Assembly (NCBI GenBank): GCA_014138725.1
Contig: JACJID010000010.1
Span: forward strand, 62,001 to 126,000
From: Kutzneria viridogrisea
GTDB lineage: Bacteria > Actinomycetota > Actinomycetes > Mycobacteriales > Pseudonocardiaceae
Direction of reading: 5' to 3'
Length of the DNA stretch: 64,000 nt
The notes under the pieces were generated by a model. It did not search any database and was not told where the DNA came from. It was given only the letters and a program-made list of their open reading frames with translations. The translations under genes and the position numbers were made by a program. Positions 1 through 10,825 of this stretch are shown here, in pieces (within the stretch, counting starts at the first letter, position 1; each line of letters opens with the position of its first letter).

Positions 1-1609
1 GGTAGGCGCCGACCAGGACCTCGCGCAGTTCCAGGTGGCCGCGGTCGGGGGCGCCGACCTGCCCGGTGGCCGCCGCACGGGCCTGGGCGTACCAGTGTGC
101 GGCGGCGGCGAACTCCCCCGCGGTCTCGGCACGTTCTCCGCGCACGGCAAGCACAACGGGGTCGGCGGCCGCGGGGACCTCGCCGCCGCCGTGGGCCCGG
201 TAGGCGGCGAGCCGGGTGGCCAGTTCGGGGTCGGCGCCGGGGATGTCGGCGGCGTGGCGCAGCAGGTCCTGGTGGCGGCCGGTCAGCCACAGCCGGGGCG
301 CCAGCCGCAGGTGCACGCGGGCGGTCGTACCGGGGTCCAGCGGCCCTTGCAGCAGGTGGTCGGCGAACTTCTCGGCCTCGGCGAACTGCCGTGCGGCCAG
401 CAGGATCGCCACCACCTCCTCGCCGACCTCGGGCCAGCGCGGGTCCTGCGGGGTGAGCAGGTCGAACGCCTGGCGGATCAGGTCCATCGAGGTGATCGAC
501 ATGGTGTCCAGCACCTCGTGCGCGGCCCGGCGCAGCACGTCCACTGCGAAGGCGTCACCGGGGGTGGCGGTCGCGCTGACGTGCGGGGCGGCCTCGGCGG
601 CGGGCCGCCCGGCGGCGAGCAGGTACTCGGCGACCGCCCGGTGCGCGGCCCGCCGTGCCGAGGGCGGGATGTCCCCGTACACGGCCTGGCGCAACAGGTC
701 GTGCCGGAAGGCGATCGCGGTGCCCTCGTCGCGCAGCAGCCCGGAGTCGATCGCCTCCCGCAGTGGATCGGCCAGCCGCGCGGGGTCCTGGCCACCCAGC
801 GCGGCGGCGTCCTCCAGTCGGAACCGGGCGCCCAGCACGGCGCCCTGCCGCAGCAGCGCCCGGCAGGACTCGGAGGTGGCCGCCACTCGGCGGCGAACCC
901 CGTCGAGCAGGTCCTCACCGGGGTTGAGCAGGCCGTCCACGAGTTGCACCACCAGGAACGGCACGCCACCCGCGGCGATCAGCTGCCGGGCCAGCGCGGG
1001 GTCGGCGCCGTGGCCGAGGCGGTCGGCGGCGATGTCCAGCGCCGCGTCCTCGGCCAGCGGCCCGAGGGTGGTCCGGTGCACCGGCACGCCCCGTTCGGCG
1101 ACCTGCGCGATCTGGTCCACCGGCCCGCCGGGCTGCTCGCGGCTGGCCAGCAGCCACACGATCGGCGCGGCGGCCAGCCGGATCGGCAGCATGCGCAGCA
1201 CGAACGCCGACAGCGGGTCGGCCCACTGCACGTCGTCCAGGGACAGCAGCACGGGCTGGTCCCGTGCGCGGACCTCCAGCAGTGCCGCCAACTGCTCGGC
1301 CAGCCACAGCGGCTGCTCGGCCAGTGGGGCCAGCGCCAGGAACTCCGCCGAGCTGATCAGCGGATCGGGCCCGAGCCGCAGGGCCGGCCCGAGCGAGGCC
1401 AGTGGCGTGACGTTGTCGGCCTCGTGCGCCGCCGCGCTGCCGGTGCGGTACCCCATCCGGGCGGCCTGCTCCGCGGCGGCGTCGACCAGTGCCGTCTTGC
1501 CGATGCCCGGTTCGCCGCGCACGACGAGCACCGCCGCCGAGCCCGCTCGCAGCACGCGCAGTACGAGGTCGAGTTCGGCCGCGCGCCCGCGCAGCGGAGG
1601 GGTCACCAC
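1..1609 (-). CDS. LuxR-family AAA-ATPase transcriptional regulator (partial, C-terminus outside window)
   Basis: The frame is open from the GTG at 1609 to the window edge, so only the N-terminal part (about 536 residues) is seen. It starts with a P-loop of the form GEPGIGKTAL near residue 25 and has a Walker-B-like LLSLDDVQWAD further on, followed by helical sequence typical of the STAND-type ATPase core of large LuxR (MalT/LAL-like) regulators. The LuxR helix-turn-helix expected at the C-terminus lies beyond base 1. An in-frame stop at 1619-1621 limits the start to CTG/GTG codons at 1606-1612, so translation is probably almost leaderless. It diverges from the marR gene at 1683 across a palindromic operator and may share its control. 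The family assignment is firm for the ATPase part; the DNA-binding end is inferred. Confidence 0.8.
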   Translation of the reverse strand, partial: MVTPPLRGRAAELDLVLRVLRAGSAAVLVVRGEPGIGKTALVDAAAEQAARMGYRTGSAAAHEADNVTPLASLGPALRLGPDPLISSAEFLALAPLAEQPLWLAEQLAALLEVRARDQPVLLSLDDVQWADPLSAFVLRMLPIRLAAAPIVWLLASREQPGGPVDQIAQVAERGVPVHRTTLGPLAEDAALDIAADRLGHGADPALARQLIAAGGVPFLVVQLVDGLLNPGEDLLDGVRRRVAATSESCRALLRQGAVLGARFRLEDAAALGGQDPARLADPLREAIDSGLLRDEGTAIAFRHDLLRQAVYGDIPPSARRAAHRAVAEYLLAAGRPAAEAAPHVSATATPGDAFAVDVLRRAAHEVLDTMSITSMDLIRQAFDLLTPQDPRWPEVGEEVVAILLAARQFAEAEKFADHLLQGPLDPGTTARVHLRLAPRLWLTGRHQDLLRHAADIPGADPELATRLAAYRAHGGGEVPAAADPVVLAVRGERAETAGEFAAAAHWYAQARAAATGQVGAPDRGHLELREVLVGAY

Positions 1610-1635
1610 CAGCGCAACCTACCGAACGACCGATC

Positions 1636-1665
1636 ATCAGCCCAGACTGGACAGTCTGAACTGAT
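1636..1665. promoter_or_regulatory. Palindromic operator in the luxR-like/marR divergent promoter
   Basis: The core CAGACT-GGAC-AGTCTG (1643-1658) is a perfect inverted repeat. It is extended by outer arms ATCAG (1636-1640) and CTGAT (1661-1665), so 22 of 30 bases are paired. A plausible marR promoter (TGGACA at 1648-1653, 17 bp, TAGGCT at 1671-1676) overlaps it, and marR starts at 1683. MarR proteins typically bind such palindromes over their own promoter, so autoregulation is the likely use. Confidence 0.7.
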
Positions 1666-1682
1666 AAGTCTAGGCTGAGCAC

Positions 1683-2135
1683 ATGGCGGAGGACACGGAG
1701 GGCGTCTCGGAGTCGGCGGTCCGCGCGGCGCAGGACGTGCGGGCGGTGTTCAGCCGCCTGCGACGTGCCCTGCGCGGGGTCCCGGTGACAGCTGACGGGC
1801 TCACCCCCTCGCAGACCTCGGTGCTGAGCAGGCTCAGCAGGGACGGGGCGGCGTCGGCCAGCGCGCTGGCGGCGGCGGAGCGGGTGCGGCCGCAGTCGAT
1901 GGCGGCGACCCTGGCGGCGCTGGAGCAGCACGGGCTGATCCGGCGCGACCAGGACCCCGAGGACGGCCGCAAGCAGCTGGTGACCCTCAGCGCGGCGGGT
2001 GTGCAGCGGGTCCAGGGCGACCGGCAGGCCCGCCAGGAGTGGCTGGCCCGCGCCCTTCAGGAGGGCTACACCGAGGCCGAACGGGCCACGATCATCGAGG
2101 CGCTGGCCCTGCTGGACCGGCTGACCCAGTCGTGA
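1683..2135 (+). CDS. MarR-family transcriptional regulator
   Basis: This 150-residue protein has the MarR winged-helix layout: an N-terminal helix, the segment LTPSQTSVLSRLSRDG, a recognition-helix region RPQSMAATLAALEQHGLI and the wing RRDQDPEDGRKQLVTLS (the DxRxxx-type wing). Such dimers repress efflux and detoxification genes and are released by phenolic or other small ligands. The ATG lies only a few bases after a probable -10 box, so the mRNA is short-leadered. Its stop codon overlaps the GTG of the MFS gene, which couples translation. The palindrome at 1636-1665 is its probable operator. Regulation of the downstream transporter and isochorismatase-fold hydrolase is inferred from the operon. 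Confidence 0.9.
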   Translation: MAEDTEGVSESAVRAAQDVRAVFSRLRRALRGVPVTADGLTPSQTSVLSRLSRDGAASASALAAAERVRPQSMAATLAALEQHGLIRRDQDPEDGRKQLVTLSAAGVQRVQGDRQARQEWLARALQEGYTEAERATIIEALALLDRLTQS

Positions 2136-3505
2136 TCGGCGCACCGGCACGGGCGCAGGGCTTCGACCGCCGACTGATCGCGCCGATGATCCTCGGCTCG
2201 GTGCTCAACCCGGTCAACTCCTCGATGCTGGCCGTGGCCCTGGTGCCGATCGGGGCCGCCTTCGGGGTGCCGCCCGCGCAGACGGCCTGGCTGGTCTCCG
2301 CGCTCTACCTGGCCACCGCGGTCGGGCAGCCGGTGGTCGGCCGCCTGGTCGACACCTACGGCCCGCGCCCGCTCTACCTGATCGGCACCGGCCTGGTCGG
2401 CATCGCCGGGGTGCTGGGTGCGCTGGCGCCCTCGCTGCCGGTGCTGGTCGCGGCACGGGTGCTGCTCGGGTTCGGCACCTGCGCGGCGTACCCGGCCTCG
2501 ATGCACCTGATCCGCGGCGAGTCCGAGCGCACCGGCCAGGACAGTCCCAGCGCGGTGCTGGCGGCGCTGGCGGTGGCCAACCAGAGCATCTCGGTCATCG
2601 GCCCCACCCTCGGCGGCCTGCTGATCGGGCTGGGCGGCTGGCACACGATCTTCACCATCAACGTCCCACTGTCGCTGGCCTGCCTGGTGCTGGGCGCGCG
2701 GCGACTGCCCAGGCAGGCCGCGCGGCGGCGCACGGTCACCCGCGTGGACCTGATCGGCATGGTGCTGTTCGCGGGCATGCTCACCGCGCTGCTGCTGTTC
2801 CTGATGAGCCCGCAAGCCGGGCACTGGTACCTGCCGGTGCTGGCCCTCGCGGCGGGCGCGGGCCTGACCTGGCGGGAACTGCGCGTGGCCGAACCGTTCA
2901 TCGACCTGCGGGTGCTCGGCGGCAACCTGCCGCTGCTGGCCACGTTCCTGCGGCAGGTCCTGGCCTACGTCACCGCCTACGCCTTCCTGTACGGCTTCAC
3001 GCAGTGGCTGGAACAGGGCCGCGGGCTCAGCGCCTCGGTGGCCGGCCTGGTGCTGTTGCCGATGTCGCTGACCGCGGTGGCGATCACCGCCGTCACGGGC
3101 CGCCACGAACAGGTCTGGGGCAAGCTGCTGGTCGGCGGGCTGACCCAGCTCGCGGGCTGCGCCGCCCTGCTGCTGCTCGACCAGGCCAGCCCGATCTGGC
3201 TGCTGTGCGGGCTGGCCCTGCTGATCGGCATCCCGCAGGGCCTCAACGGGTTGGCCAACCAGAACACCCTGTACCACCAAGCGGATCCGGCACGCATGGG
3301 CTCCTCGGCCGGACTGCTGCGGACCTGCACCTACCTCGGCGCCATGATCGCCTCCGCGGCCAGCGGCGCCTTCTTCAGCCGGGGCGCGGACACCCCGGGC
3401 CTGCACGAGCTGGGCCTGTTCACCCTCACCGTCGCCGCACTGTTCCTCGCGGTGACCCTGCTCGACCGCTCGGTGCGCCGCATCGGATCGGCGCAGCACC
3501 ACTGA
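2132..3505 (+). CDS. MFS transporter, DHA2/EmrB-QacA type
   Basis: A 457-residue, strongly hydrophobic protein with many membrane segments. The loop GRLVDTYGPRPLYL near residues 74-87 matches MFS motif A, and EPFIDLRVL between transmembrane halves is typical of DHA2 drug:H+ antiporters. The start is the GTG at 2132, overlapping the marR stop (GTGA), because the homology begins there. Expected role: proton-driven export of a toxic or signalling compound, induced through the MarR repressor. The C-terminal stop is 10 bases before the next gene, so all three genes form one operon. The substrate cannot be told from the sequence. Confidence 0.9.
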   Translation: MIGAPARAQGFDRRLIAPMILGSVLNPVNSSMLAVALVPIGAAFGVPPAQTAWLVSALYLATAVGQPVVGRLVDTYGPRPLYLIGTGLVGIAGVLGALAPSLPVLVAARVLLGFGTCAAYPASMHLIRGESERTGQDSPSAVLAALAVANQSISVIGPTLGGLLIGLGGWHTIFTINVPLSLACLVLGARRLPRQAARRRTVTRVDLIGMVLFAGMLTALLLFLMSPQAGHWYLPVLALAAGAGLTWRELRVAEPFIDLRVLGGNLPLLATFLRQVLAYVTAYAFLYGFTQWLEQGRGLSASVAGLVLLPMSLTAVAITAVTGRHEQVWGKLLVGGLTQLAGCAALLLLDQASPIWLLCGLALLIGIPQGLNGLANQNTLYHQADPARMGSSAGLLRTCTYLGAMIASAASGAFFSRGADTPGLHELGLFTLTVAALFLAVTLLDRSVRRIGSAQHH

Positions 3506-3515
3506 AAGGACACTC

Positions 3516-4100
3516 GTGGCACTCACCACGCTCGACCCGCGTACCGCGCTGGTCCTGATCGACCTGCAGAACGGCATCGCCGCCGCACCCACCGTGCCGC
3601 ACACCGGGCCCGAGGTGGTCGCCCGCGCCGTGGAACTGGCCAACGCCTTCCGCGCCAACGGATCCCCCGTGGTCCTGGTGCGGGTCAGCCTCGCCGAGGA
3701 CGGCTCGGACGCCGCACCTGGACGCACCGAGGCCGAGGGCGCGGGCGGCCCGCGGCCCGCCGGGTGGGACCTCATCGTGGACGAGTTGTCCGGGCACGAC
3801 GGGGACATCACCGTGACCAAGCGGAACTGGGGTGCCTTCCACGGCACCGACCTGGACCTGCACCTGCGCCGCCGTGGGGTCAGCCAGATCGTGCTGGCGG
3901 GCATCGCCACCAGCATCGGTGTGGAGTCCACCGCCCGCGCCGCGCACGAGCACGGCTACCACGTCACCCTGGTCACCGACGCCATGGGCGACATGGACCT
4001 CGACGCCCACGACAACAGCGTGCGGCGGATCTTCCCCCGGCTCGGCGAGACCGGGACCACCGCCGAGGTGCTGGCCCTGCTGGGCTCAGCCGCGCGATAG
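3516..4100 (+). CDS. Isochorismatase-fold hydrolase lacking the nucleophilic cysteine
   Basis: This 194-residue protein has the isochorismatase-like fold: ALVLIDLQNGI (first Asp) near residue 12, TKRNWGAFHGT (Lys) near residue 100 and AGIATSIGVESTAR at the position of the usual AGxxTxxCVxST cysteine motif. In cysteine hydrolases of this fold the triad is Asp-Lys-Cys. Here the cysteine site reads Gly (ATSIG), as in true isochorismatases such as EntB and PhzD, so a vinyl-ether or other non-nucleophilic hydrolysis is more likely than amidase activity. The GTG start has a good AAAGGA ribosome site at 3505-3510. It is third in the marR-MFS operon, suggesting breakdown of the exported or sensed compound. 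Confidence 0.85.
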   Translation: MALTTLDPRTALVLIDLQNGIAAAPTVPHTGPEVVARAVELANAFRANGSPVVLVRVSLAEDGSDAAPGRTEAEGAGGPRPAGWDLIVDELSGHDGDITVTKRNWGAFHGTDLDLHLRRRGVSQIVLAGIATSIGVESTARAAHEHGYHVTLVTDAMGDMDLDAHDNSVRRIFPRLGETGTTAEVLALLGSAAR

Positions 4101-4523
4101 GAACTCCCCCAGGGCCTGGGCGACCAGCTCGGGGCGCTCCAGGGTCTGCATGTGCGGGGTGCCGGGCAGCTCCCGGTAGGTGGCGCCGCTGATGGCCCCG
4201 GCCAGCCCGGTCGTGCTCTCCGGGGTGGCCGAGACCTCGGCGGCGCCCGCCAGCACCAGGGTCGGCCCGGGGAAGTGCGCGAGCTTGCCCCGCACGTCCA
4301 GCGTGGCGTACGCGCCCCAGAGGGCGGCCCAGTCGGCCGGGTCGATGCGGCGGACCTGCTCACGGGCGTAGCGCACACCCCAGCCGTCCTCGGCCAGCGG
4401 CCCGCCGAACCCTCCCCGACCAGCTCGCCGGAGATCTCCGGGGACGCTGGCGCATCGCGCCGACCAGTTCCTCGGGCGTGCCGCCCAGCAACCCCCGGAA
4501 CGCGCGTCGTCCCCGCTCGTCAC
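4086..4523 (-). pseudogene. Remnant of an alpha/beta hydrolase
   Basis: The C-terminal part reads as a normal alpha/beta-hydrolase end: GWGVRYAREQVRRIDPADW, then the beta-strand PGPTLVLAGAAE, the catalytic-His region LPGTPHMQTLERP and a final FLSRG. Upstream of about position 4430 the frame turns to non-protein-like sequence, while a neighbouring frame on the same strand shows a plausible continuation (RGLLGGTPEELVGAMRQ), so a frameshift is evident. The nucleophile-elbow half of the domain is missing altogether before the methyltransferase gene. The stop at 4086 overlaps the convergent gene by 15 bases. It is best read as a decaying gene. Confidence 0.75.
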
Positions 4524-4668
4524 GATTCACCCCCGGCCTGGCACCTATCGGGTGAATTCACATCCTGGCATTCGCACTGACCGGGCCTGACGCGTCAATG
4601 ATCTTCGACACGTCGCGCTGGGCCGCTAGGCTTCGCCAGGCGTGACGCGGAGACTTCGGAGGTGTGCG

Positions 4669-5469
4669 GTGGCCCGGTCCGGTGGGTGGATCCCCGACAG
4701 TGTCGACGTGAACGTGCCCGCCGCGGCCAGGGTCTACGACTACCTGCTCGGCGGGGGCCACAACCTCGACGCCGACCGCGCGGTGGCCGCGAAGGTGCTG
4801 CAAGCCCTGCCCGACGGCAGGCAGGTCGCCGCCTCCAACCGCGCCTTCATGCGCCGCGCCGTGCTGTACATGCTGGAGCAGGGCATCACCCAGTTCCTGG
4901 ACCTGGGCTCGGGCATCCCCACCGTGGGCAACGTGCACGAAGTAGCCCAACAGGCCAACCCCGAGGCGCGCGTGGTCTACGTGGACTACGACGAGGTCGC
5001 CGTGGCGCACAGCCAACTGCTGTTGCAGGGCAACCCGCTGGCGACCGTGGTGGAGGCCGACCTGTGCCGCCCCGAGAAGGTCCTCAACGACCCCGGGGTG
5101 CTCGGGGTCCTCGACTTCGACAGGCCGATCGGGCTGCTCATGGTGGCGGTGTTCCACTTCGTCGGCGAGGACCGCAAGCCCCGCGAGATCGTGGCCAAGT
5201 ACCGCCAGGCCCTGCCCCCGGGCAGCATGATGGCGCTGTCGCACCTGACCGCCGACCACAAGCCCGCCGAGATGGCGGTGGTCGTCGAGGCCATGAAGAA
5301 CAGCCGCGACCCCATGTACTTCCGCAGCCACGCCGAGGTCGTGCCGCTGTTCGAGGGCTTCGACCTGGTGGAACCCGGAGTCGTCGGCGCCCCCTCCTGG
5401 CACCCCGAGCTCGGCGCCCAACAGTCCAGCCCCGAAGGGGTCTACGTCGGCCTGGGCCGCGTGCGCTGA
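4669..5469 (+). CDS. SAM-dependent methyltransferase, DUF574 (Methyltransf_19) family
   Basis: A 266-residue protein of an actinomycete-enriched methyltransferase family. It opens with the diagnostic segment VPAAARVYDYLLGGGHNLDADR, followed by motif I FLDLGSGIPT, the acidic strand VVYVDYDE and a C-terminal YFRSHAEVVPLFEGFDLVEPGV. The GTG at 4669 is chosen because GGAGG at 4658-4662 lies six bases before it; an earlier in-frame GTG at 4642 has no such site. These proteins occur in many copies in streptomycetes and relatives and their substrates are unknown. It stands alone between a broken hydrolase gene and convergent ramB. Confidence 0.85.
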   Translation: MARSGGWIPDSVDVNVPAAARVYDYLLGGGHNLDADRAVAAKVLQALPDGRQVAASNRAFMRRAVLYMLEQGITQFLDLGSGIPTVGNVHEVAQQANPEARVVYVDYDEVAVAHSQLLLQGNPLATVVEADLCRPEKVLNDPGVLGVLDFDRPIGLLMVAVFHFVGEDRKPREIVAKYRQALPPGSMMALSHLTADHKPAEMAVVVEAMKNSRDPMYFRSHAEVVPLFEGFDLVEPGVVGAPSWHPELGAQQSSPEGVYVGLGRVR

Positions 5470-5504
5470 GCCCACATGGGCAGACCCACGACCGGCGTCC
5501 CGCG

Positions 5505-6929
5505 CTACCCCTGCGGATCCCCCACCGGGTAGGGCACGAAAGTGGACCGGTTCTCGTCCACGTGCAGCGCCCGCCCGATCGGCGGGGCCGCCCGCTGCGG
5601 GCACAGCGGCCGGTCACAGGTCTTGCAGCCGGGCCCGATCGGGGTGGCCGCCGACACCTCGTCCAGGTCCACCCCCGCCGAGTACACCAACCGACCCGCG
5701 TGCCGGATCTCGCAGCCCAGCCCCACCGCGAAGGTCTTGCCAGGACCGCCGTACCCACCCCGGCTGCGCGACACGGTCCGCGCGATCCACAGGTACCGCT
5801 GCCCGTCGGGCATCGCGGCCACCTGGGTCAGCACCCGGCCCGGCGAGCCGAACGCCTCGTAGACGTTCCACAGTGGACACGTGCCACCCGCCCGCGAGAA
5901 GTGGAACCCCGTCGCCGACTGCCGCTTGGAGACGTTGCCCGCCCGGTCCACCCGCACGAACGAGAACGGCACCCCGCGCGCACCGGGCCGTTGCAGGGTG
6001 CTCAGCCGGTGGCAGATCGTCTCGTACCCCACCGCGAACCGGTCGGCCAGCAACTCGATGTCGTAGCGCAGCCGCTCGGCCGCCTCGTGGAACACCCGGT
6101 AGGGCAGCACCAGCGCCGCCGCGAAGTAGTGCGCCAACCCGATCCGCGCCAGCGACCGCGCCTGACCGCTGGGCAGCTCCCCCAACGCCACGATCTCGTC
6201 CAGCAATTCCTGGAATTCCAGCAACGCGATCTGCGTCGCCATCCGAAAAGCCTGCTGACCAGGACGCAGGTGAATTGACAGGTGCAGGGTCCGCGTCCCC
6301 GGCTCGTAGTGGTGCAATTCACCAGTCGTCGCGGCGTGCGACAGCTCACCCTGCGTGGTCACCACCCGCACCCCGTGCCGCTGCCCCAGGTGACGGCTCA
6401 ACGCCGCCCGCACCTCCCCCTGACGCACCCGCACCCGCCCCGCCAGCGCCTCCGCCGCCTCGTCCAGCCCCGGGAAGTAGTTGCGGTGCCGGTACACGAA
6501 GTCACGCACCTGCTCGTGCGGACTGGCCACCAGCTCCGCCGCCCGGTCCCCCGTCACCGCCGACAACTGCTCGTCCACCTGCCGGAAACGCCGGTGCAAC
6601 GCGATCACCGCCTCCGCCACCTCCGGCATGGACTCCGCCACCTCCCGCAGGTCAGCCACGGACAACCGGGCCCGAGGCGCCCCCGTCAACAACGCCTCCC
6701 GCAGATCGGCCAGCAACCGCGCGGTGTCCTGACCAGCGAAGAACGCCGCATCCACCCCGAAGGTCTCGGTGATCCGCATCAGCACCGGCACGGTCAGCGG
6801 CCGCGAGTCGTGCTCGATCTGGTTGAGGTAGCTCGCCGAGATCGCCAACAGCCGCGCCAACTCGACCTGGCTCACCCCACGCTCCTCCCGCAGCCTGCGC
6901 AACCGGGCACCCGCGAAGGTCTTCGCCAT
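5505..6929 (-). CDS. ramB: RamB-type XRE regulator of acetate and glyoxylate metabolism
   Basis: This 474-residue protein starts with an XRE helix-turn-helix (residues about 8-62, including [20 protein letters not shown]). It continues with the long ScfR/DUF2083-like sensory part, with an IrrE-like [11 protein letters not shown] segment and a cysteine-rich tail CKTCDRPLC. RamB of Corynebacterium and mycobacteria has this architecture and controls isocitrate lyase and malate synthase genes. The position here, divergent from aceA with a RamB-like box between them, is strong contextual support. The ATG at 6929 follows from the HTH; longer frames upstream run through the operator. It ends 35 bases from the convergent methyltransferase gene. 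Confidence 0.88.
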   Translation of the reverse strand: MAKTFAGARLRRLREERGVSQVELARLLAISASYLNQIEHDSRPLTVPVLMRITETFGVDAAFFAGQDTARLLADLREALLTGAPRARLSVADLREVAESMPEVAEAVIALHRRFRQVDEQLSAVTGDRAAELVASPHEQVRDFVYRHRNYFPGLDEAAEALAGRVRVRQGEVRAALSRHLGQRHGVRVVTTQGELSHAATTGELHHYEPGTRTLHLSIHLRPGQQAFRMATQIALLEFQELLDEIVALGELPSGQARSLARIGLAHYFAAALVLPYRVFHEAAERLRYDIELLADRFAVGYETICHRLSTLQRPGARGVPFSFVRVDRAGNVSKRQSATGFHFSRAGGTCPLWNVYEAFGSPGRVLTQVAAMPDGQRYLWIARTVSRSRGGYGGPGKTFAVGLGCEIRHAGRLVYSAGVDLDEVSAATPIGPGCKTCDRPLCPQRAAPPIGRALHVDENRSTFVPYPVGDPQG

Positions 6930-6964
6930 GCCACCCAGCGTAGCGCCCACCTGCGAAGCCAACC

Positions 6965-6984
6965 TTTCGCAAAGTTGGCAAAAA
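6965..6984. promoter_or_regulatory. Candidate RamB box in the ramB-aceA intergenic region
   Basis: On the minus strand positions 6977-6965 read CAACTTTGCGAAA, close to the corynebacterial RamB consensus (A/G)(A/C)ACTTTGCAAA. A second half-like TTTGCC follows at 6983-6978, so the plus strand shows GCAAAGTTGGCAAAA. The box is 36 bases from the ramB start and about 100 bases from aceA, placed to serve both genes. The surrounding sequence is unusually AT-rich for this genome. Confidence 0.65.
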
Positions 6985-7086
6985 TGGCCAGGAAGATTTT
7001 CAACAATTCGCCGATTACGTATCTCGACACCCACGGTTCCACGCTGACAGGCTCCATTCGAACAGGACACGAGAGGAGCCGAACAA

Positions 7087-8355
7087 ATGCTCAGCGCCAC
7101 CGAGATCGAACAGCAGTGGGCCAGCGACCCCCGCTGGAACGGAGTGCACCGCAGCTACACCGCCGCCGAGGTCGTACGACTGCGCGGCAGCCTCCAGGAG
7201 GAGCACACCCTCGCCCGCCGCGGTGCCGAGCGCCTGTGGAACCTGATCAACAACACCGACTACGTGCACGCCCTCGGCGCCCTCACCGGCAACCAGGCCG
7301 TGCAACAGGTCCGCGCCGGACTCAAGGCCATCTACCTGTCCGGCTGGCAGGTCGCCGCCGACGCCAACCTCTCCGGCCACACCTACCCCGACCAGAGCCT
7401 CTACCCCGCCAACTCCGTACCCGCCGTGGTCCGCCGCATCAACAACGCCCTGCTGCGCGCCGACCAGATCGCCACCGCCGAGGGCACCGACCCCGGCCTG
7501 GACTGGCTCGCCCCCATCGTCGCCGACGCCGAAGCCGGGTTCGGCGGCGTGCTCAACGCCTACGAACTCATGCGCGCCATGATCGCCGCGGGCGCCGCGG
7601 GCGTGCACTGGGAGGACCAACTCGCCGCCGAGAAGAAGTGCGGACACCTCGGCGGCAAGGTCCTCATCCCCACCGCCCAGCACGTGCGCACCCTCAACGC
7701 CGCCCGACTGGCCGCCGACGTCGCAGGCGTGCCCTCCGTGGTCATCGCCCGCACCGACGCCCAGGCCGCCACCCTGATCACCACCGACACCGACGAACGC
7801 GACCGCCCCTTCATCACCGGCGAACGCACCGCCGAGGGCTTCTACCGCGTCCGCAACGGCATCGAACCCTGCATCGCCCGCGGCCTGGCCTACGCCCCAC
7901 ACGCCGACCTGCTCTGGATGGAGACCTCCCTACCCGACCTGGAGGTCGCCCGCACCTTCGCCGAAGCCGTCAAGGCCCAGTACCCCGACCAACTGCTGGC
8001 CTACAACTGCTCCCCCTCCTTCAACTGGCGCAAGCACCTCGACGACGCCACCATCGCCAAGTTCCAACGCGAACTCGGCCACATGGGCTACAAGTTCCAG
8101 TTCATCACCCTCGCCGGGTTCCACGCCCTCAACCACTCCATGTTCGACCTCGCCCGCGGCTACGCCGAGGACGGCATGACCGCCTACGTGCAACTACAGG
8201 AACGCGAGTTCGCCGCCGAAACCGCCGGCTACACCGCCGTCAAGCACCAGCGAGAGGTCGGCACCGGCTACTTCGACCTGGTCTCCACCACGCTCAACCC
8301 CACCGCCGAGACCACCGCACTGCGCGGGTCCACCGAGGAAGCCCAGTTCGCCTGA
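7087..8355 (+). CDS. aceA: Isocitrate lyase
   Basis: A 422-residue prokaryote-length isocitrate lyase, which splits isocitrate to glyoxylate and succinate, the first step of the glyoxylate shunt. The catalytic signature [11 protein letters not shown] lies at residues 183-193 with the active-site Cys at 185. WVEDQ-like (HWEDQL) and the substrate-binding block [10 protein letters not shown] are also present. GAGAGGAGCC upstream of the ATG is a good ribosome site. It is first in the run aceA-aceB-fadB2-rraA and divergent from ramB. Codon third positions are almost all C. Confidence 0.97.
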   Translation: MLSATEIEQQWASDPRWNGVHRSYTAAEVVRLRGSLQEEHTLARRGAERLWNLINNTDYVHALGALTGNQAVQQVRAGLKAIYLSGWQVAADANLSGHTYPDQSLYPANSVPAVVRRINNALLRADQIATAEGTDPGLDWLAPIVADAEAGFGGVLNAYELMRAMIAAGAAGVHWEDQLAAEKKCGHLGGKVLIPTAQHVRTLNAARLAADVAGVPSVVIARTDAQAATLITTDTDERDRPFITGERTAEGFYRVRNGIEPCIARGLAYAPHADLLWMETSLPDLEVARTFAEAVKAQYPDQLLAYNCSPSFNWRKHLDDATIAKFQRELGHMGYKFQFITLAGFHALNHSMFDLARGYAEDGMTAYVQLQEREFAAETAGYTAVKHQREVGTGYFDLVSTTLNPTAETTALRGSTEEAQFA

Positions 8356-8375
8356 TCCCGAAGGGAGCCCGCACC

Positions 8376-9952
<1,577 letters not shown>

Positions 9953-9956
<4 letters not shown>

Positions 9957-10819
9957 CCACCATCGCGCGCATCGGCGTCGTAGGCGCCGGACTCATGGGC
10001 TCCGGCATCGCCGAGGTCTGCGCCAAAGCCGGACTCGACGTACTCGTCGCCGAAGCCGACGCCGCCTGCCTGCTCGCCGGACGCAACCGCGTCGACCGCT
10101 CCCTGCGCCGCGGCGTCCGCCACGGCAAGCTCACCGAGGAACAGGCCCAACAGGCCACCGACCGGCTCCGCTTCACCACCGACCTCGACGAGTTCACCGA
10201 CCGCCAACTCGTCGTCGAAGCCGTGGTCGAACACGAACAGGTCAAAAGCGAGGTACTCACCCGACTGGACAAGGTCCTCACCGACCCCGAGGCCATCCTC
10301 ACCACCAACACCTCCTCCATCCCCATCATGAAACTGGCCATGGCCACCGACCGCGCCGACAAGGTCATCGGCCTGCACTTCTTCAACCCCGTCCCCGTCC
10401 TGCCCCTGGTCGAGATCGTCGCCAGCCTGCTCACCAGCCTGGACACCCGCACCCGCGTCGAAGGCTTCGTCACCGGCACCCTCGGCAAACAGGTCATCCG
10501 CTCCCAGGACCGCGCCGGATTCGTCGTCAACTCCCTGCTCGTGCCCTACCTGCTCTCCGCCATCCGCATGGTCGAATCCGGCTTCGCCTCCGCCGCCGAC
10601 GTGGACACCGGCATGGTCCTGGGCTGCGCCCACCCCATGGGCCCACTGCAACTGACCGACCTCATCGGCCTGGACACCACCAAGGCCATCGCCGAATCCA
10701 TGTACGCCGAGTTCAAGGAACCCCTCTACTCCCCACCCCCGCTGCTGCTGCGCATGGTCGACGCCGGACTGCTCGGCAAGAAGACCGGCCGCGGCTTCTA
10801 CCTCTACGACGGGAGCTGA
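9953..10819 (+). CDS. fadB2: 3-hydroxybutyryl-CoA dehydrogenase
   Basis: A 288-residue NAD-dependent 3-hydroxyacyl-CoA dehydrogenase. The N-terminal Rossmann motif is [20 protein letters not shown], the family signature [15 protein letters not shown] is central, and the C-terminal helical domain ends in the usual [12 protein letters not shown]. It starts inside the aceB stop (ATGA). Mycobacteria keep a hydroxybutyryl-CoA dehydrogenase (fadB2) next to icl, so this is conserved neighbourhood: oxidation of short acyl-CoAs feeds acetyl-CoA into the glyoxylate shunt. The gene symbol follows that synteny. Confidence 0.93.
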
Positions 10820-10825
10820 CACACA

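Noticed and set aside
6282-8375. A long plus-strand open frame leading into malate synthase (over 1200 codons in total)
   Set aside because: The part before 8376 is an Arg/Pro/His-rich shadow of ramB and aceA. The malate synthase homology and ribosome site begin at 8376.
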